Of a stretch of 64,000 nt of DNA, positions 1 through 11,983 are shown in pieces. The translations under genes and the position numbers were made by a program. Below the pieces are notes generated by a model. That model had not been told where the DNA came from, searched no databases, and saw nothing but the letters and a program-made list of their open reading frames with translations. Where the stretch lies: positions 877,904-941,903 of the forward strand of contig JAESIW010000138.1 of NCBI GenBank assembly GCA_016802295.1. The letters are read 5' to 3'. The DNA is from Brachionus rotundiformis (lineage: Eukaryota; Rotifera; Eurotatoria; Ploima; Brachionidae). Positions within the stretch are counted from its first letter, which is position 1. Every line of letters begins with the position of its first letter.

Positions 1-445
1 TCTTAAGAGTATAATCTTCTACAAACGGAAGCAAATAATATGATAGACAAAACTCGATAAAGCCCAGAATAAAGGCTATCTCAAGCCGCAATGGCTTGAA
101 ACCAAACGAAGAAATATAAGTTAAATGAGCAATTGCGAACAGTGCAACAGCTATCAAAAAATACCTTTAATAAAATTATTTCATTTAGATTTTTAGTTTC
201 GTTTTCTTTTACTCTTTAAAGCATATCAAAGCATCGGCAATGACTGACAGGATAAGACCGGTCAAAATTCTCTTTGAATAGCCACATTTGGGTCTTGATT
301 TTAAATTTTGTGATACGAAAAGTATCAAAGATAAGATAGGGACACATTTAAAAATAACATAATTGAGGTTTATTTGAGAATAGCGTGGATATTTTAGCAA
401 GAAAAAAGTCGATGATACCAAAAAAGGTGATATTTTGACCAGAAC
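1..445 (-). CDS. TMEM86: TMEM86-family lysoplasmalogenase, partial (internal exons)
   Basis: Two exons are readable: 445-213 and 164-1, joined across a 48-bp GT-AG intron. The joined frame reads through KCVPILSLILFV, a cytosolic Arg/Lys-rich turn, LTGLILSVIADALICF, then ALFAIAHLTYISSFGFKPL, which is the typical hydrophobic pattern of TMEM86/YhhN proteins with the conserved Asp of DAL and His of AHLxY. Family knowledge: these multi-pass ER membrane enzymes hydrolyse the vinyl-ether bond of lysoplasmalogens. The first exon (with the start Met) is not identified in the AT-rich DNA to the right, and the C-terminal exons lie beyond the left window edge. An acceptor TTCTAG precedes base 445, so the TTG at 421 is not a start. 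Confidence 0.85.
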
Positions 446-1856
446 CTAGAACAATTTGTTAAAATTAAAAATTTCAAAATTAAATATAATTTACTGTAGC
501 TAGCACCATTTTATCTCAAGTAGTATTGGGCAAATTCTTTTAAGTGGAAGTTTATTTTTATCTAAACAAATATCAGTAAGAAAAACTATCTCTCAAGTAA
601 ATAAAACTAAATTTCGTATCCTTAGAGACAATAAATCGATATCGTACATAAACTTAGCTTTATTTTTTAACAATTTTAATAAAATATTATAATAAAAATT
701 TATTGTTTAATTTTGATACTGATAATAAGCAACTAGTTAATATTAAACCGATTGATATGTTGCCAAATGATCGTAATTCAAAACTAAAGAACGCGCTTTT
801 AGTTACAGAAATTTTATTTAAATACCAAAATAGTCATTAAGTTAATTTAAAAAAAAAAGGAATATAAAATAATTACAAACAAAAAAATTTTAATTTATTT
901 AACTTTAAAAATCAAAATTTTAATATTAAATCTTATTCTACTTTTATTTTTCAAATTGGTTTCTATGGTCTGAGAATTTGTTTTAAAATATTTAATCGGT
1001 AAAAAATAATCAAAAAAAAAATTATTTTTTTAAGTCGATAAAAAAATTGTTAAAACGAAAATTTTTTCTTTCAATTAAATGAATTATTAAACTTAATTTA
1101 GAGATAAAAATTATTCATTATAGTTTATTTTACGATTTAAAAAACAAATTAATATTTTGGATTTAATAAATTCATATTTTAATTAAATAAATATATAAAA
1201 TTTTTTATCAATTAGCTTGATAATTAATTTTCAAGTTAAAGTTAACTTGGAGAAAAACTTTTTATATATTCTAATACCTGGAATTAATATCTTCTAATTT
1301 GATAGTATTATGTTAAATGATTTAACATTATCTTGAGCTAAATTGATGAAAAAAATTATCTTTTAGTTAGTTAAGTTTAGAAAATATTTAAGTGAGTTAA
1401 ATGCACTCTTTTTATTCTTTTTTCTGCGGAATACCTTGTCGATCGCATTTATAATATGAGATTTTTATTAATGCTGCCAATAAACTAATTTTCAATTTTA
1501 CTTGACTACGTTAATGGTAATTAACTGATAAAATTGATTACATTTATTTAGCTAATAATAAAAACTATTAAAAATTATATTTTTTGTTTTTAATAAAAAT
1601 TAATTAATTTAACATTTTGAATTTAATATTTCAAATAAAAACATTCGTAAGTTCTTTTTTCAAAATAATTTATTTATGAGCAATTGATTTTAAAGAAAAT
1701 AGTCATTTAGTAGATTAAAAAAATTAGTTATTTTATACAATTATAAAAAAAATCCAAATTTTCTTTTATTTTAAAATTGATTTATAAAAAAAATAACTCC
1801 GCACTTTTAGCACTGGATTATTGACACAAAAAATAAAAGAAAAAACCATTAAAAAG
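446..1856. other. AT-rich stretch without recognisable gene
   Basis: About 1.4 kb of nearly pure A/T with homopolymer runs. It must hold the 5' end of the TMEM86 gene, but I could not place its first exon. I see no coding exon, RNA gene or transposon in it. Confidence 0.5.
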
Positions 1857-4800
1857 CTAATTAGTTTGGGCAATTTCAGGTTTTTCGCTAATTTGCAATG
1901 TGTTGCTATTTTTGGCCAGTCTCGTTCGCCGACGTTCAAGTCCCGATTTTCTGTTAATAGTTCGTCTCGGTCTGCGGGATATGGGAGTCTTGGACCAGTC
2001 CGGATCATTGATCAAATCGTTGTCGCCACCGAACGAGTCCGACAAGGAGTTTTCTTTGGTGTCGTAATGGATTGTGGTGTTGTTTATGGACATCATGTTT
2101 GACTGATCGTTTACCAAGTTGACATCTACTTCTGGCACTTTGTATATCACTCTTGTTCTCCTGTGGTCCTTTTTCGCCTTTTGGACTCTTCTGTAGTCCT
2201 CTTTGTTGGTCACATCACCAATTTCCTACAAAATTAAATTCACCTAGTCTCACCTTTGACCATTTTAAAACCATCTTACTCTTTTTTTGACCGGCATCGG
2301 CTCTGCAAACATGTGCACGTTGTTCTCGAAACGCTTTTCCATATTCTGTAGTGTTTCGTAGATAATGTTGTAGCGCTCGTCGTCTGTCTTATTCAGATCG
2401 TTCATGGTTGTTTTCAAAAAGCACAAGATCTATAAATTTATCTTATTAATTACTTTTTTTCAATAAATTTTATCTTATACGAACCCTTTGTTCGTAGTAG
2501 TTCTGCAAGTCGCTTATTTCTCTGCTTGAGTTTTTCCTGGTTATCTTCAGCTCTTCTTCGCTGGTTTCAAATTTTTTCTTCAAGTCTTTGAGTTCTTGGC
2601 TCATACCTTTAAAACAGCCAAATTTAGTAAGCAAAAACAAAATTTAAATTTCCCATCTACAACAAAAAAAAATCTTCTACAACTAATTCTACATTAATCT
2701 ACACTCTAAAATCTACATTCAAATTAAACTCATAAAACAATAACTTACGGTTAAACTCTTGATAGATAAGAAAAAAATTAAATTAAAAATTTATTTTTAG
2801 TCAAAGAATTAAAAATTTTGGAAAAGGAAAAAAAATTAATTTACTGTTGGTGGTTGATTCGTATTGGATTTGTTTGAGCTTTAGGTCAAGAAGATACTGG
2901 ACACCTGAGTTGTATAAATGTTTGAGAAGAACTTTGGCTTCTAGGAGGCCATGAACAGTGTTGAATATGTACTTGGATCTGTCGTCATGTTCGCCATCAA
3001 TGACCATTTGCTGAATTTCGTTAATCTGTAGGCTTTTGCCTTCTATGTCCTCTTTAAGGCGCTCGATTTTTTCCTCAAGTTGAATTGGACTTTCGAATTC
3101 CTCATCGGAAAAGTTGGCTATTAATTTGCGCTTTGAGCCCGGTGCTTCATTGGCAAACTCCTCGAGCTCTTTTAGTTTGTCCTGGAGGCGTTTAAGTTCA
3201 GCTGCGGACTCTTTGCGTTCTTCAATCAAATTGTTTAGGTTTATTCTAGCCACGGCTACGTCCACGCTTAAATCGAGTTCTTGTGTGACCCAATTGCGTA
3301 GTCTTTCGCCCAAATGAGACGAATCCTTGCGATCAAAGTTTTGCTGGCGCTTTTCAGCGACTTGTTTCTGCTTTTCCAATGTTTCTCTCAGCTGCTTCTG
3401 TATTCGAGTTATTTCTTCGTTCTTTCTCTTCAGCACAGCTTCTTGTCTGTTATTTCCCTCTTGTAGTTTGGTTATTTCCACAAGACGCTTTCTTTCCACA
3501 GCTTTTAGTTGGTTCACTTCTTTTTCTTTCTGTTGACGGAATTTGCGGAATGTGTCCGTATCTGTCTTCATTTGTTTTAACAACTTAACTCTTTCGCTCT
3601 TGATGTTTTGAATTTCGAGCCTGAGCTTTTCACAATGCTTCTCATTTTCTTCCTTTAATCGAACCATTCTCATGAAGTCTTTTTCTTTCTTTTTCAGCTC
3701 TTGGACTTCGCTCTCAAGCTGTTTGAGTCTTTCTTTGCGCACTTCAGTGGTTTTTTTTGAGTCCGAATTTTTGTTTACTATCAAATCTTCTTTCTCCTTT
3801 TCCAAAGCGTCTATTTTTTGTTTGAACTCTTCCAATTGTGCCTCATAGCGCATGCTAACTGTGTTCTCGACCATTTTCTGGAACAAAATTTCTTTTTTGG
3901 CAAGTTCGGTGTCGTACTCGCTCAATTGACACTGCATCTTTGCTTGTCTCAAAGCATAGTCCTTTTCCATGGGTTCATTCAAGTCAGATTCCTCTGGCTC
4001 GTTGACTATTTCGCTCGAGTCTTTTTTTATTTGCTCGAATTCTTGCATTTTGTTCTGCAGTTCATTGAAAATGGTCTTATTTTGAGCTATTGTTTGGTCG
4101 AGATTGGCCTGCTGTGACGCATTGGAAGCTGAATTTTCCTCAGCTTCGCGCAGCATTTTTTGAAAGGCTGTCTTTATTTCTTCAAATTTTCGCTTTTGGT
4201 CATCGCGCTCAGTCTCCAGCTTCACAAATTTAAAATTTAATCAAGCATTTAAGTTTAATTAATTTTCAGAGATATAATTGGATACAAAAATCACTATTTA
4301 AAAGATTTTAGAGCTATTGTCGGCATAAAATACAAGATTCTGATGAAAAGTCAATAAACCAACTTATGGTCAAATTTGGTTTGCTTAATTTTTAATATGA
4401 AATATACTTTAGACTCATAGAGATCATAATTGTTAATCAAAATTTTAAAAAATGATTATATTTTTATTATTTAATTATTTAATTGTTGATCAACTTTATA
4501 TATAATTTAATAAATTACTAATTAAACAAACGAATTTAAATATTGAAAAATAAAATTATACAATTAGTGATAAGCAAACGAGTTTTTTAAAATTAGCGTA
4601 GAAATGTATTCATGGTATAAAAATCTTGCCAGATATTACTGAATTTAATATCTGAGAAAAAAATATTATTTTAACTTGGAATTGTAGAGATATTTATAAT
4701 ATTGTAATAGATGGTAGTGTGAAATCTGGAACCAATGTTAAGTGTTGCATCAATTGCCAAAGTCTGACAATGCATAATCTCTATTATTTTCAAAATTAGA

Positions 4801-7402
4801 AGAGTTTGATATACATTTCCAATAATACAACTTTAAATTTTGAACCATTAACTTTTTAAAGAGTTGCTATTGTTATGTCCTTTTGTTCCGATTATCAAGG
4901 AACTAAATTTATTTACATTCACAAATAAAAACATTTATCTCTATTTTGAATGTTACTATGAAGTTTCTTCTGGTCATTAGCTCATCAACTGATGCACAAA
5001 GATAAGTAAGAATTATACATGTAGAAATGTCGGGTACTGTGAATTTCAAAAACAAATAGAACAAAAATTTTTCCTATTTTTATAAAATTAAAATTTACTT
5101 AAATAAAATATATCTATAAAAATACTGCAACATACTTAGTTACATCTTTTTAACTAAAAATGATAACTTTTTTCTTTTTTTTAGGTAAACAAAATCAATA
5201 ATCAATATAAGCCTTATTGGTGCTTTACTTTTTGTCTTTTATCTATACCAGAAAAATTATTTGGAGATTAAAAAGATGCATCAAAGTATGTTGCAGTATT
5301 TTTTTAGATACATTTTATTATAGAAAATTTTAATTTATCAAAATAGGAAAAATTTTTGTTTTTTTTTTTTTGAAAATTACAATGCTGAAATGTTGAAAAA
5401 TAAATTTATCACTCAGTTCAAATCTCAACTTAATAAATATTCTATTTATAACAAACAGTTGACTCTAAATTTTAAGACTAGCAAAAATGGTATTTTCTCG
5501 TCAATAAAATTTATCTAAGTATTTAAAATTTTAGAATCTAAATATAAAGTGATATATCTGGCTTTGTTTAATATACAATAATTGTAATAAGCTTAATTTA
5601 TTTTTATGTTCAGAGCCTGTTAGGATCTGGTGGTACGTGGCTTCTAACCAAGATAGTGAAATTACCTTTTAAATTTAAAATTTATAAATGACCACTTCTA
5701 GTCCAGCAGATAAAAAATTAAATTTAATAAAATAATAATTAACTGTTGAAAATTCTACTTTACAGTGCTAAATACTATTTGCAAACAAATACCACATTAT
5801 AAATATTTTTTTATTTTGAGATAAAGGTAAAAGAGGTATTAAATAGAAGGACAAAAAGGGAATCATATTAATGAATTATCTGACAATTTGGATAAATTAA
5901 TAAAAATTTTTTTTATATTAAAAACAACATTTACCTGCATATATCTTTCATAAGTGGTTCGATTCGAGATGGTTATTCGCTGCAACTCGACCAAAAGAGA
6001 CTTGTTCTCAATCTAATATTAGGAAATTTTTATATTACTATTTTTAATTAGATAAAAAAAAATCTTAAATTTACTTTAAGGCGGTCATTTTCCTCTTTTA
6101 AATTGGTCAAATCAGCAGAGTTATCTTCCCTTAAAAGTCTAAAAATTAATCACTGACAAAAATGAACTGAGAGCGAGAAGCATACGCTTTGACAGGAGTG
6201 GGATGAACGCCCGTTCCACCGGTGAGCTGATAAATGTGCGCCTTGAGCTCTTGGACCTGTTGTCTCAAATTGTTCAGCTCGGCCACTTGAGGGTCAATAT
6301 TAACTATGGGTTTATTTTTAATTTTTCTAGCCCTGTCTGCATAGCGAAGCGTGTTCAATGTCTCTTCCATGTTAGAGTCAGCCGGGCTGACACAAGCTAT
6401 CATAACTGTGTGAGAATTGCCGCCAAGACTGTCCTGTAGCAGTCTGGTCAATTTGCTCTCACGGTACGGCACATGTTTGGTCCTGTTGCTAGAATTCTCC
6501 TCACCAAGAACACTGATCACATTTCCCAGAGCCAACAGTCCCAAATTGATGTTGATTCCTTCCTTGAGGCGTATGCCCTCGGCCTTGGTCTTGCTCTGTC
6601 TTTCCGAGCCGGCCAAATCGACCAAGTGAAACTTGCTCTTGATTATTCCACCATTGTCCGAATTGGGCACACTCTGATTCGAATTGTTTGTCTGTTCTAG
6701 AGTTATGGTAAATATGGCATGGCTCCTGGACGATTGATCATTCATTGCGGTGCCTCCGACCACCCGTCCCTGCGAGCCACGCTCCAAAAGCTGAATGGTG
6801 TTGGTTGAATTTTTTACCTCAATTTCGGACAAGTTCATCACACGGATGGTGTTGTTGTCTTCTCTAATGTTCAATGGCTCATGAGTTGCTCTCAGATTAA
6901 ACAAATCTTTTATCTCTTCATTGTAGACCTCTACAAAGGAGACCTTGACATTAAACTTTAGGTCTTTGTTGGAGCTTTGTTCATCGTCAATGCGAGTGAA
7001 CAGATCATTTAGAACGCGTGGTATAACGCCGACTTCATCCAAGTCGTTTAAGTTAAGAACCTCAGTGGTCGAAATGCTGGCCATGGCTGACGAGAGAGCC
7101 GCATAGCCTGAGCCCATGGTGAACGTTTTTCCACTACCGGTTTGACCGTAGGCCAACACTGTAGCATTGTAGCCTTTGAATAAGGCATCTAGTAGTGGCT
7201 GTACCGAAGCTTCGTATATGTCGATTTGAGGCGTATTTTGACCAAATACAAAATCATATGTGAATGGTTTGTCTTTGCCCAGAATGACTTGAGGTTCGTT
7301 TGGAATTGTGCGCAAACACTCGGAGCATGCGTCGTTTTTTTCGCGCTGATTCAGTGGCCGTATGCGAAGCGCTACCTTAACTGGTATCGCCTTATCACTC
7401 AT
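1857..7402 (-). CDS. KIF4: chromokinesin KIF4-type motor protein
   Basis: Eight exons: 7402-6186, 6138-6075, 6012-5935, 4219-2845, 2757-2749, 2606-2485, 2429-2280, 2225-1857; 1127 residues. The N-terminal motor has the P-loop GQTGSGKT (residues 86-93), switch I NDQSSRSHAIF, switch II VDLAGSER, and ends KIKNKPIVN as in KIF4. A long coiled coil follows, with KIF4-typical blocks (LRNWVTQELDLSV; QLEEKIERLKEDIEGKSLQI). Family role: plus-end kinesin that binds chromosomes and anaphase midzone microtubules with PRC1. Oddities: a 9-nt exon (2757-2749), a 1.7-kb intron carrying an inverted repeat, and a short basic C-terminus (about 120 residues, rich in RR/KK) in place of the cysteine-rich zinc region of vertebrate KIF4. 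Start is the ATG opening the motor domain. Confidence 0.93.
4220..5934 (-). other. long intron 3 of KIF4
   Basis: A 1.7-kb intron between CAG|GTAAAT (5935/5934) and GTGAAG|CTGG (4220/4219), about thirty times longer than the other introns of this gene. It holds an imperfect inverted repeat at 5044-5376 and otherwise AT-rich DNA. Confidence 0.8.
5044..5376. repeat. inverted repeat, about 110-bp arms, MITE-like
   Basis: The left arm (about 5044-5153) and right arm (about 5268-5376) are reverse complements with scattered mismatches. Both contain TACTGCAACATAC, ACAAAAATTTTTCCTAT and CATCTTTTTAA (or their complements). The spacer is about 115 bp of AT-rich DNA. No transposase is present. A palindromic short transposon (MITE) or an inverted duplication are both possible. 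The word TGCAACATACT also occurs at the right end of the Tc1-like remnant near 8510. Confidence 0.65.
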
Positions 7403-7800
7403 TTGGATCTTTAATTAATTTTTTTTTTCTAAAGTATATAAATGAGATTTGGATTTGTGAATAACAAGCTTTTGATTCGTTTTTTTTAGAGTTTAAATTT
7501 GAGCGCCATTATTCAAATATTCTATTGTGTGTATGCAGCTAAATTGTAACGTATTTTTGCAGAGATGTAATTTTTTTGTCTGATTTTTGGTTTTACTAAT
7601 CTTTAAATTTAATTTTAAATTTCAATTCAGGTTACTAGATTTAATGTATTTAATGATTACATTAAATACATTAAAAAAAAAATAAATCTTCAATTATAAT
7701 AATAGATTATAATAATCATAAAAGAGAGAAATGATTATTTAAAAGTTTATTAAAAAATATATCTTAGGTAAATCTTATATCCATTTTAAAAATGAAAGAA
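7403..7800. promoter_or_regulatory. divergent upstream region of KIF4
   Basis: About 400 bp of AT-rich DNA upstream of the KIF4 start, with a TATATAAAT-like word at 7435-7443. No conserved element can be named. The Tc1-like remnant begins to its right. Confidence 0.3.
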
Positions 7801-7829
7801 GTATACAAATGAAAAGAAAAGTTTCATCT

Positions 7830-8517
7830 CAAGTTCTGTATACCAAGATTTTAAAGTCGTAGAGGCACAGTCGGTATCTGGGTTTACATTTCTTCCAAAC
7901 TCGTACTGGTATATGCAACATTTATACAGAGGAATTAATCAATTTGTCTACATCAACACCATTGAAAACAATCCTTTATCATCTGTTGAACTCCTATTTG
8001 AGGCAAATGACCCTTAGATTTTTTAGCAAGATCGGGCTTCAATGAACGACTGGCTCAAGAACAGAGCATTGAGTTTCTGCCATGGTGTGTCCGTGCACCA
8101 GATATAAACCCAATCGAGCACTTATGGTCATATATGGATTCTTATGTAATAAACACTAAAGTAACCTTATAGAGCATTTAAAAGTGGTTTTACACAGAGA
8201 GTGGTTAAAGATTCCGACTGGGTACGTTCAAAAATTGATAAATTCTTTGCCAAAAAGAGTTATGGCTTGTTGTAACCACAAAAGCGGTCCTTTTAAATAT
8301 CAACTTTTTAAAATTTTAAACTTTTGAACCCTTTTTTTAAAATTAATTCAATGTATTTTTTCTTCTTATGGTTTTTTTTTTCACTTAATTTTTTTATCAG
8401 CTTTATGTTTTTGGTTGATGACAGATAAAAATTAAAAAAACCGCTTTTTTATTTTCGCACCTTTTGTATATGTAATTGTTAACAAAAAAATTCTTAAATT
8501 TTGCAACATACTGTATT
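7830..8517 (+). mobile_element. degenerate Tc1/mariner transposon remnant
   Basis: Translating across several frameshifts and stops gives the Tc1 catalytic core in order: a VWxxISS-like stretch (near 7870), a QQD-like position, NDWLKNRALS, then APDINPIEHLWSYMDS (8093-8140), the conserved second aspartate region of the DDE/D domain. The right end (8440-8517) looks like a terminal repeat beginning CAGTATGTTGCAAAATTT when read inward from an adjacent TA. A matching left end was not found, so the copy is probably 5'-truncated. It cannot make a functional transposase. The sequence lies in the KIF4/ACSL intergenic region. Confidence 0.75.
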
Positions 8518-9162
8518 GAATTTGGATACTAGTGAAGAATATTAAAATATGATTATTATATTTTTTTACAAAAAAAATACATGGATGAAGTAAAATGGTA
8601 CCAAATGCTATACAGTTAATAATTCATATGCATAATAATTTTTTCCAATCAATATTAATTGGAGTAAAATTTTAAAATATTCTTCTAAGTTCAAGAGTTT
8701 ATTTAACTCAACCACAACAACATTTTTTGAAGTTAGCTTAAAAAAAGTGTTTAAATTTGTCGACAAGTTGGTGAATTCAAAACCAACACTTGAATACTTA
8801 ATAAAGATATATTGATGAACAAAATTAATAATTTTGTTGATTTTAACAAATTTAATTAGACTTTTTAATTTTAATTTAGTAAACTCAAACTTAAAACTTA
8901 AATAAAAATTGAGTATTTAAAATAGTTTTGAATTTTAGTCAGTATTTTAATTCTTATCGGCAAAAAAATTATATCATGAATTTCATTCTTTTTAAAAAAA
9001 AATTAGCTTTAATTTTAAAAAATTTGAACATTAAATATTTTAAAAATATTTAATTAAATGCTAAATTATTATTGCGTTTTATCTTTTTGAATACCAATAT
9101 AAAAACCAACTTTTTAAATAAAAAATCGCTTTAAGTATTTATAAAATATTTAGTTTTAAATA
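8518..9162. other. AT-rich region upstream of ACSL
   Basis: About 650 bp between the transposon remnant and the ACSL start. It is mostly A/T, and I see no further gene or repeat. Confidence 0.4.
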
Positions 9163-11902
9163 ATGGATGGCAAAAATAATATGGTTGCGTTGGGAGCTAG
9201 CATGGTTGGTGGTCTTGCTTTAACATACTATATGACCAAATTCGAAAAACCAATCGATCCATTCTATGATTTTGAAAACCAATCTGTAGAAATAGATGTA
9301 TTGATTTTACTATATAGAAAGAATTATAAAAACTAGAACTAAAATTTTCCAAAGGAAAAACAACACATAAGAGTTTGTCAATCTGTTAAAGCAAAGCCAT
9401 TGACAGAATACAGATTCGAAGATGTTCGAACACTCTATGATGTTTTGCCAAAAGGCTTAGCTCTTTCCAGTAGGAAAAAACTTGGAAAAATTTTAGGCTA
9501 AATATTTTTTAAGATGATGGTCCATGCATTGGTGAGAGAGAAGGCCCTGCAACAGGACCTTATATTTGGTTAAAGTATTCAGAAGTTAGTTTTAAAAGAA
9601 TTAAAACAATAAAAATTATCTAATGATTGGCTCAAGGTTATTGAAAAATTAAGATATATTGGCAGTGGCTTAGTTTTCAATGGTATTGAGAGCATGAATA
9701 GTAACAACATAGGAATTTATTCATCGAACCGACATGAATGGATTATATCAGAGCATGCTTGCTATTCATTTTCTTTTCCTGTTGTATCACTTTATGATTC
9801 TTATGGAAAAGATTCTATCAAGTATATTTTAAATCATGGTAAAATTAAAGCAAAAAAATGATAAATCAAGAATGTAAAATTGAAATTTAAAGCTGAAATA
9901 AAAGCTATTTTTGTTGATAGTTTTACACGAATTATGAATCTTTTGGAAGCAGTTGATGAAGTTAACCATCTTAAACTAGTGGTTCATTTTGATAAATTTT
10001 CCGAAGTTGAAAATAAGATAGTTGATAAATATCGTGATAAAATTGAAATAGTCCACTTTGAAAAACTATTGGTACATTGAATTTAATTTTAATTGATAAA
10101 AATTAAAATTGTGATCTAAAAGGAAATAGGAAAACAAAATTTAATACCAGCAAATGTGAGTAACAAAAAATTAAAAAAAAAATCAATTTATTTTTACAAA
10201 AGCCTCCCAAACCATCAGATATTGCCACTGTTTGTTATACATCTGGTACTACGGGTAATCCAAAAGGCGCTCTTCTTTCCCATGGTAACATAATTGCGAA
10301 TGAAGCAGCAATCAATCAAAGATTGAATCATCCACATTTAAATTTTTCAAGTGATAATCCTCCGGTGATTCATATGTCTTATCTACCTTTAGGTTTTAAA
10401 ATTTTATAATAAATAAATAAAGTTAAATTTCAATATTGTAAAGCTCACATGCTGGAAAGACAAGCAAGCATGATGGTATTTTTGACAGGTGGAAGACTTG
10501 GATTTTTAAGTGGCGATATTAGTTGTCTCTTAAGCGATGCACAAGAATTAAAACCAAGAGATTTTCCCATTGTGCCAAGGTAAATTTATTTTTAAAAATT
10601 ATTTATAAAAATCAGAATTTAATTATTGTTTTTTAAAAAGACTTTTAAACAAGCTCTACGATAGTGTTAACAATCAAATAAAAGGAAGCTCAATAAAACA
10701 ATTTTTATTTAAAAGAGCAATTGCTGCCAAAGAAGCTGATAGAAAAAGGTAAATTAATTAATTTAAACTTATCCTGAATTTGTATTTATTTAATCAAGAG
10801 GAATTTATCGAACAGATACTTTGTATGATAAATTAGTATTTAATAAAATTAGAGAAAAATTAGGAGGTAGAATATGTCGAATGGCCACAGGTAGTGCACC
10901 GATTTCAGATGAAGTTATGATTTTTTCCAGAGCTGCTTTTAGCTGTCCGATTCCAGAAGGATATGGTCAGACCGAAGCTACTTGTAGTGTTACATTTTCT
11001 CATCCATTCGATGTCAAACTAGGTTTTTAATAATTATTTTAAAAAATTTTATAAACTAGACATATTTAAAAAAGGCCATTGTGGTCCACCAGTAAGTTGC
11101 TACATGGTAAAATTAGTAGATGTACCTGAAATGAATTATTATGCATCAAACAATCAAGGCGAAGTAATTAAAATGGCTCATTTGAAAACAAATTTAGGAA
11201 TTTTTTTAAAAGATATGCTGCAAAGGTCCAAGCGTTTTCAAAGGCTATTTGAAAGATGAGCAAAAAACTGCTGAAGCGATTGACAGTGATGGTTGGCTAC
11301 ATACAGGAGATGTAAAATTTCTCAAAATTTAATTTAATTAAAATATACAAGATTTTTATTTTAGATTGGAATGTGGTTATCTGTAAATATTTTAATACCA
11401 TTTGTCATTTTGTAAATAAATTTTTTAGAATGGGTGTTTGAAAATAATTGATCGAAAAAAAAATCTGTTCAAGCTTTCCCAAGGTGAATACATACCACCA
11501 GAAAAAATTGAAAACATCTATTTAAGAAGCCAATTTGTGGCCCAGATAGTAATTGAAGGAAATTCTCTAAAAGACTATGTAGTTGGAATTGTTGTACCTG
11601 ATATAGACTACTTGAGAGAGTATTTCAAAGATCCTAGTCTTGACTTGGAAAAATTTTGTTCAAATGAATCTTCAAATCGCTTGGTGATGGATGACCTGAA
11701 CCTAATTGGAAATAATTCTGGTCTTATGTCTTACGAAAAGGTGAAAAAAATTCATTTACACCCAGAACTGATGAGTCTTGAGAATGGTCTGGCTACCCCG
11801 ACAATGAAAATAAAACGGGCGCAAGTTAGAAACTTTTTCCAAAATGTTATTAATAAGTTATATGATGAACCGACTAAATCTGTACCAAAATCAAAAATTT
11901 AA
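9163..11902 (+). CDS. ACSL: long-chain acyl-CoA synthetase (ACSL1/5/6 type)
   Basis: Fourteen exons (9163-9297, 9355-9469, 9514-9584, 9637-9838, 9893-10071, 10123-10155, 10203-10392, 10444-10579, 10641-10748, 10799-11022, 11075-11163, 11213-11311, 11365-11382, 11429-11902) give 690 residues, the usual family length. An N-terminal membrane segment (ALGASMVGGLALTYYM) is followed by the AMP-binding signature TSGTTGNPKGALLSHG, YGQTEATCSVTF, the hinge DSDGWLHTGD, and IIDRKKNLFKLSQGEYIPPE near the end. Reaction: ATP-dependent activation of long-chain fatty acids to acyl-CoA at the ER or mitochondrial outer membrane. Exon 13 has only 18 nt (IGMWLS), yet the flanking frame and family alignment require it. 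All introns are 38-60 bp. Confidence 0.95.
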
Positions 11903-11983
11903 ATATTTTTAAAAAATAATAAAAAAAATGCTATTAAAAATTTTGATTTTTTATTCTATAAATTTTAAATCTTGAAAAACAAA

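Noticed and set aside
1821..2102. 93-codon open frame on the plus strand
   Set aside because: Antisense shadow of the last KIF4 exon, whose frame and splice sites are supported by family similarity.
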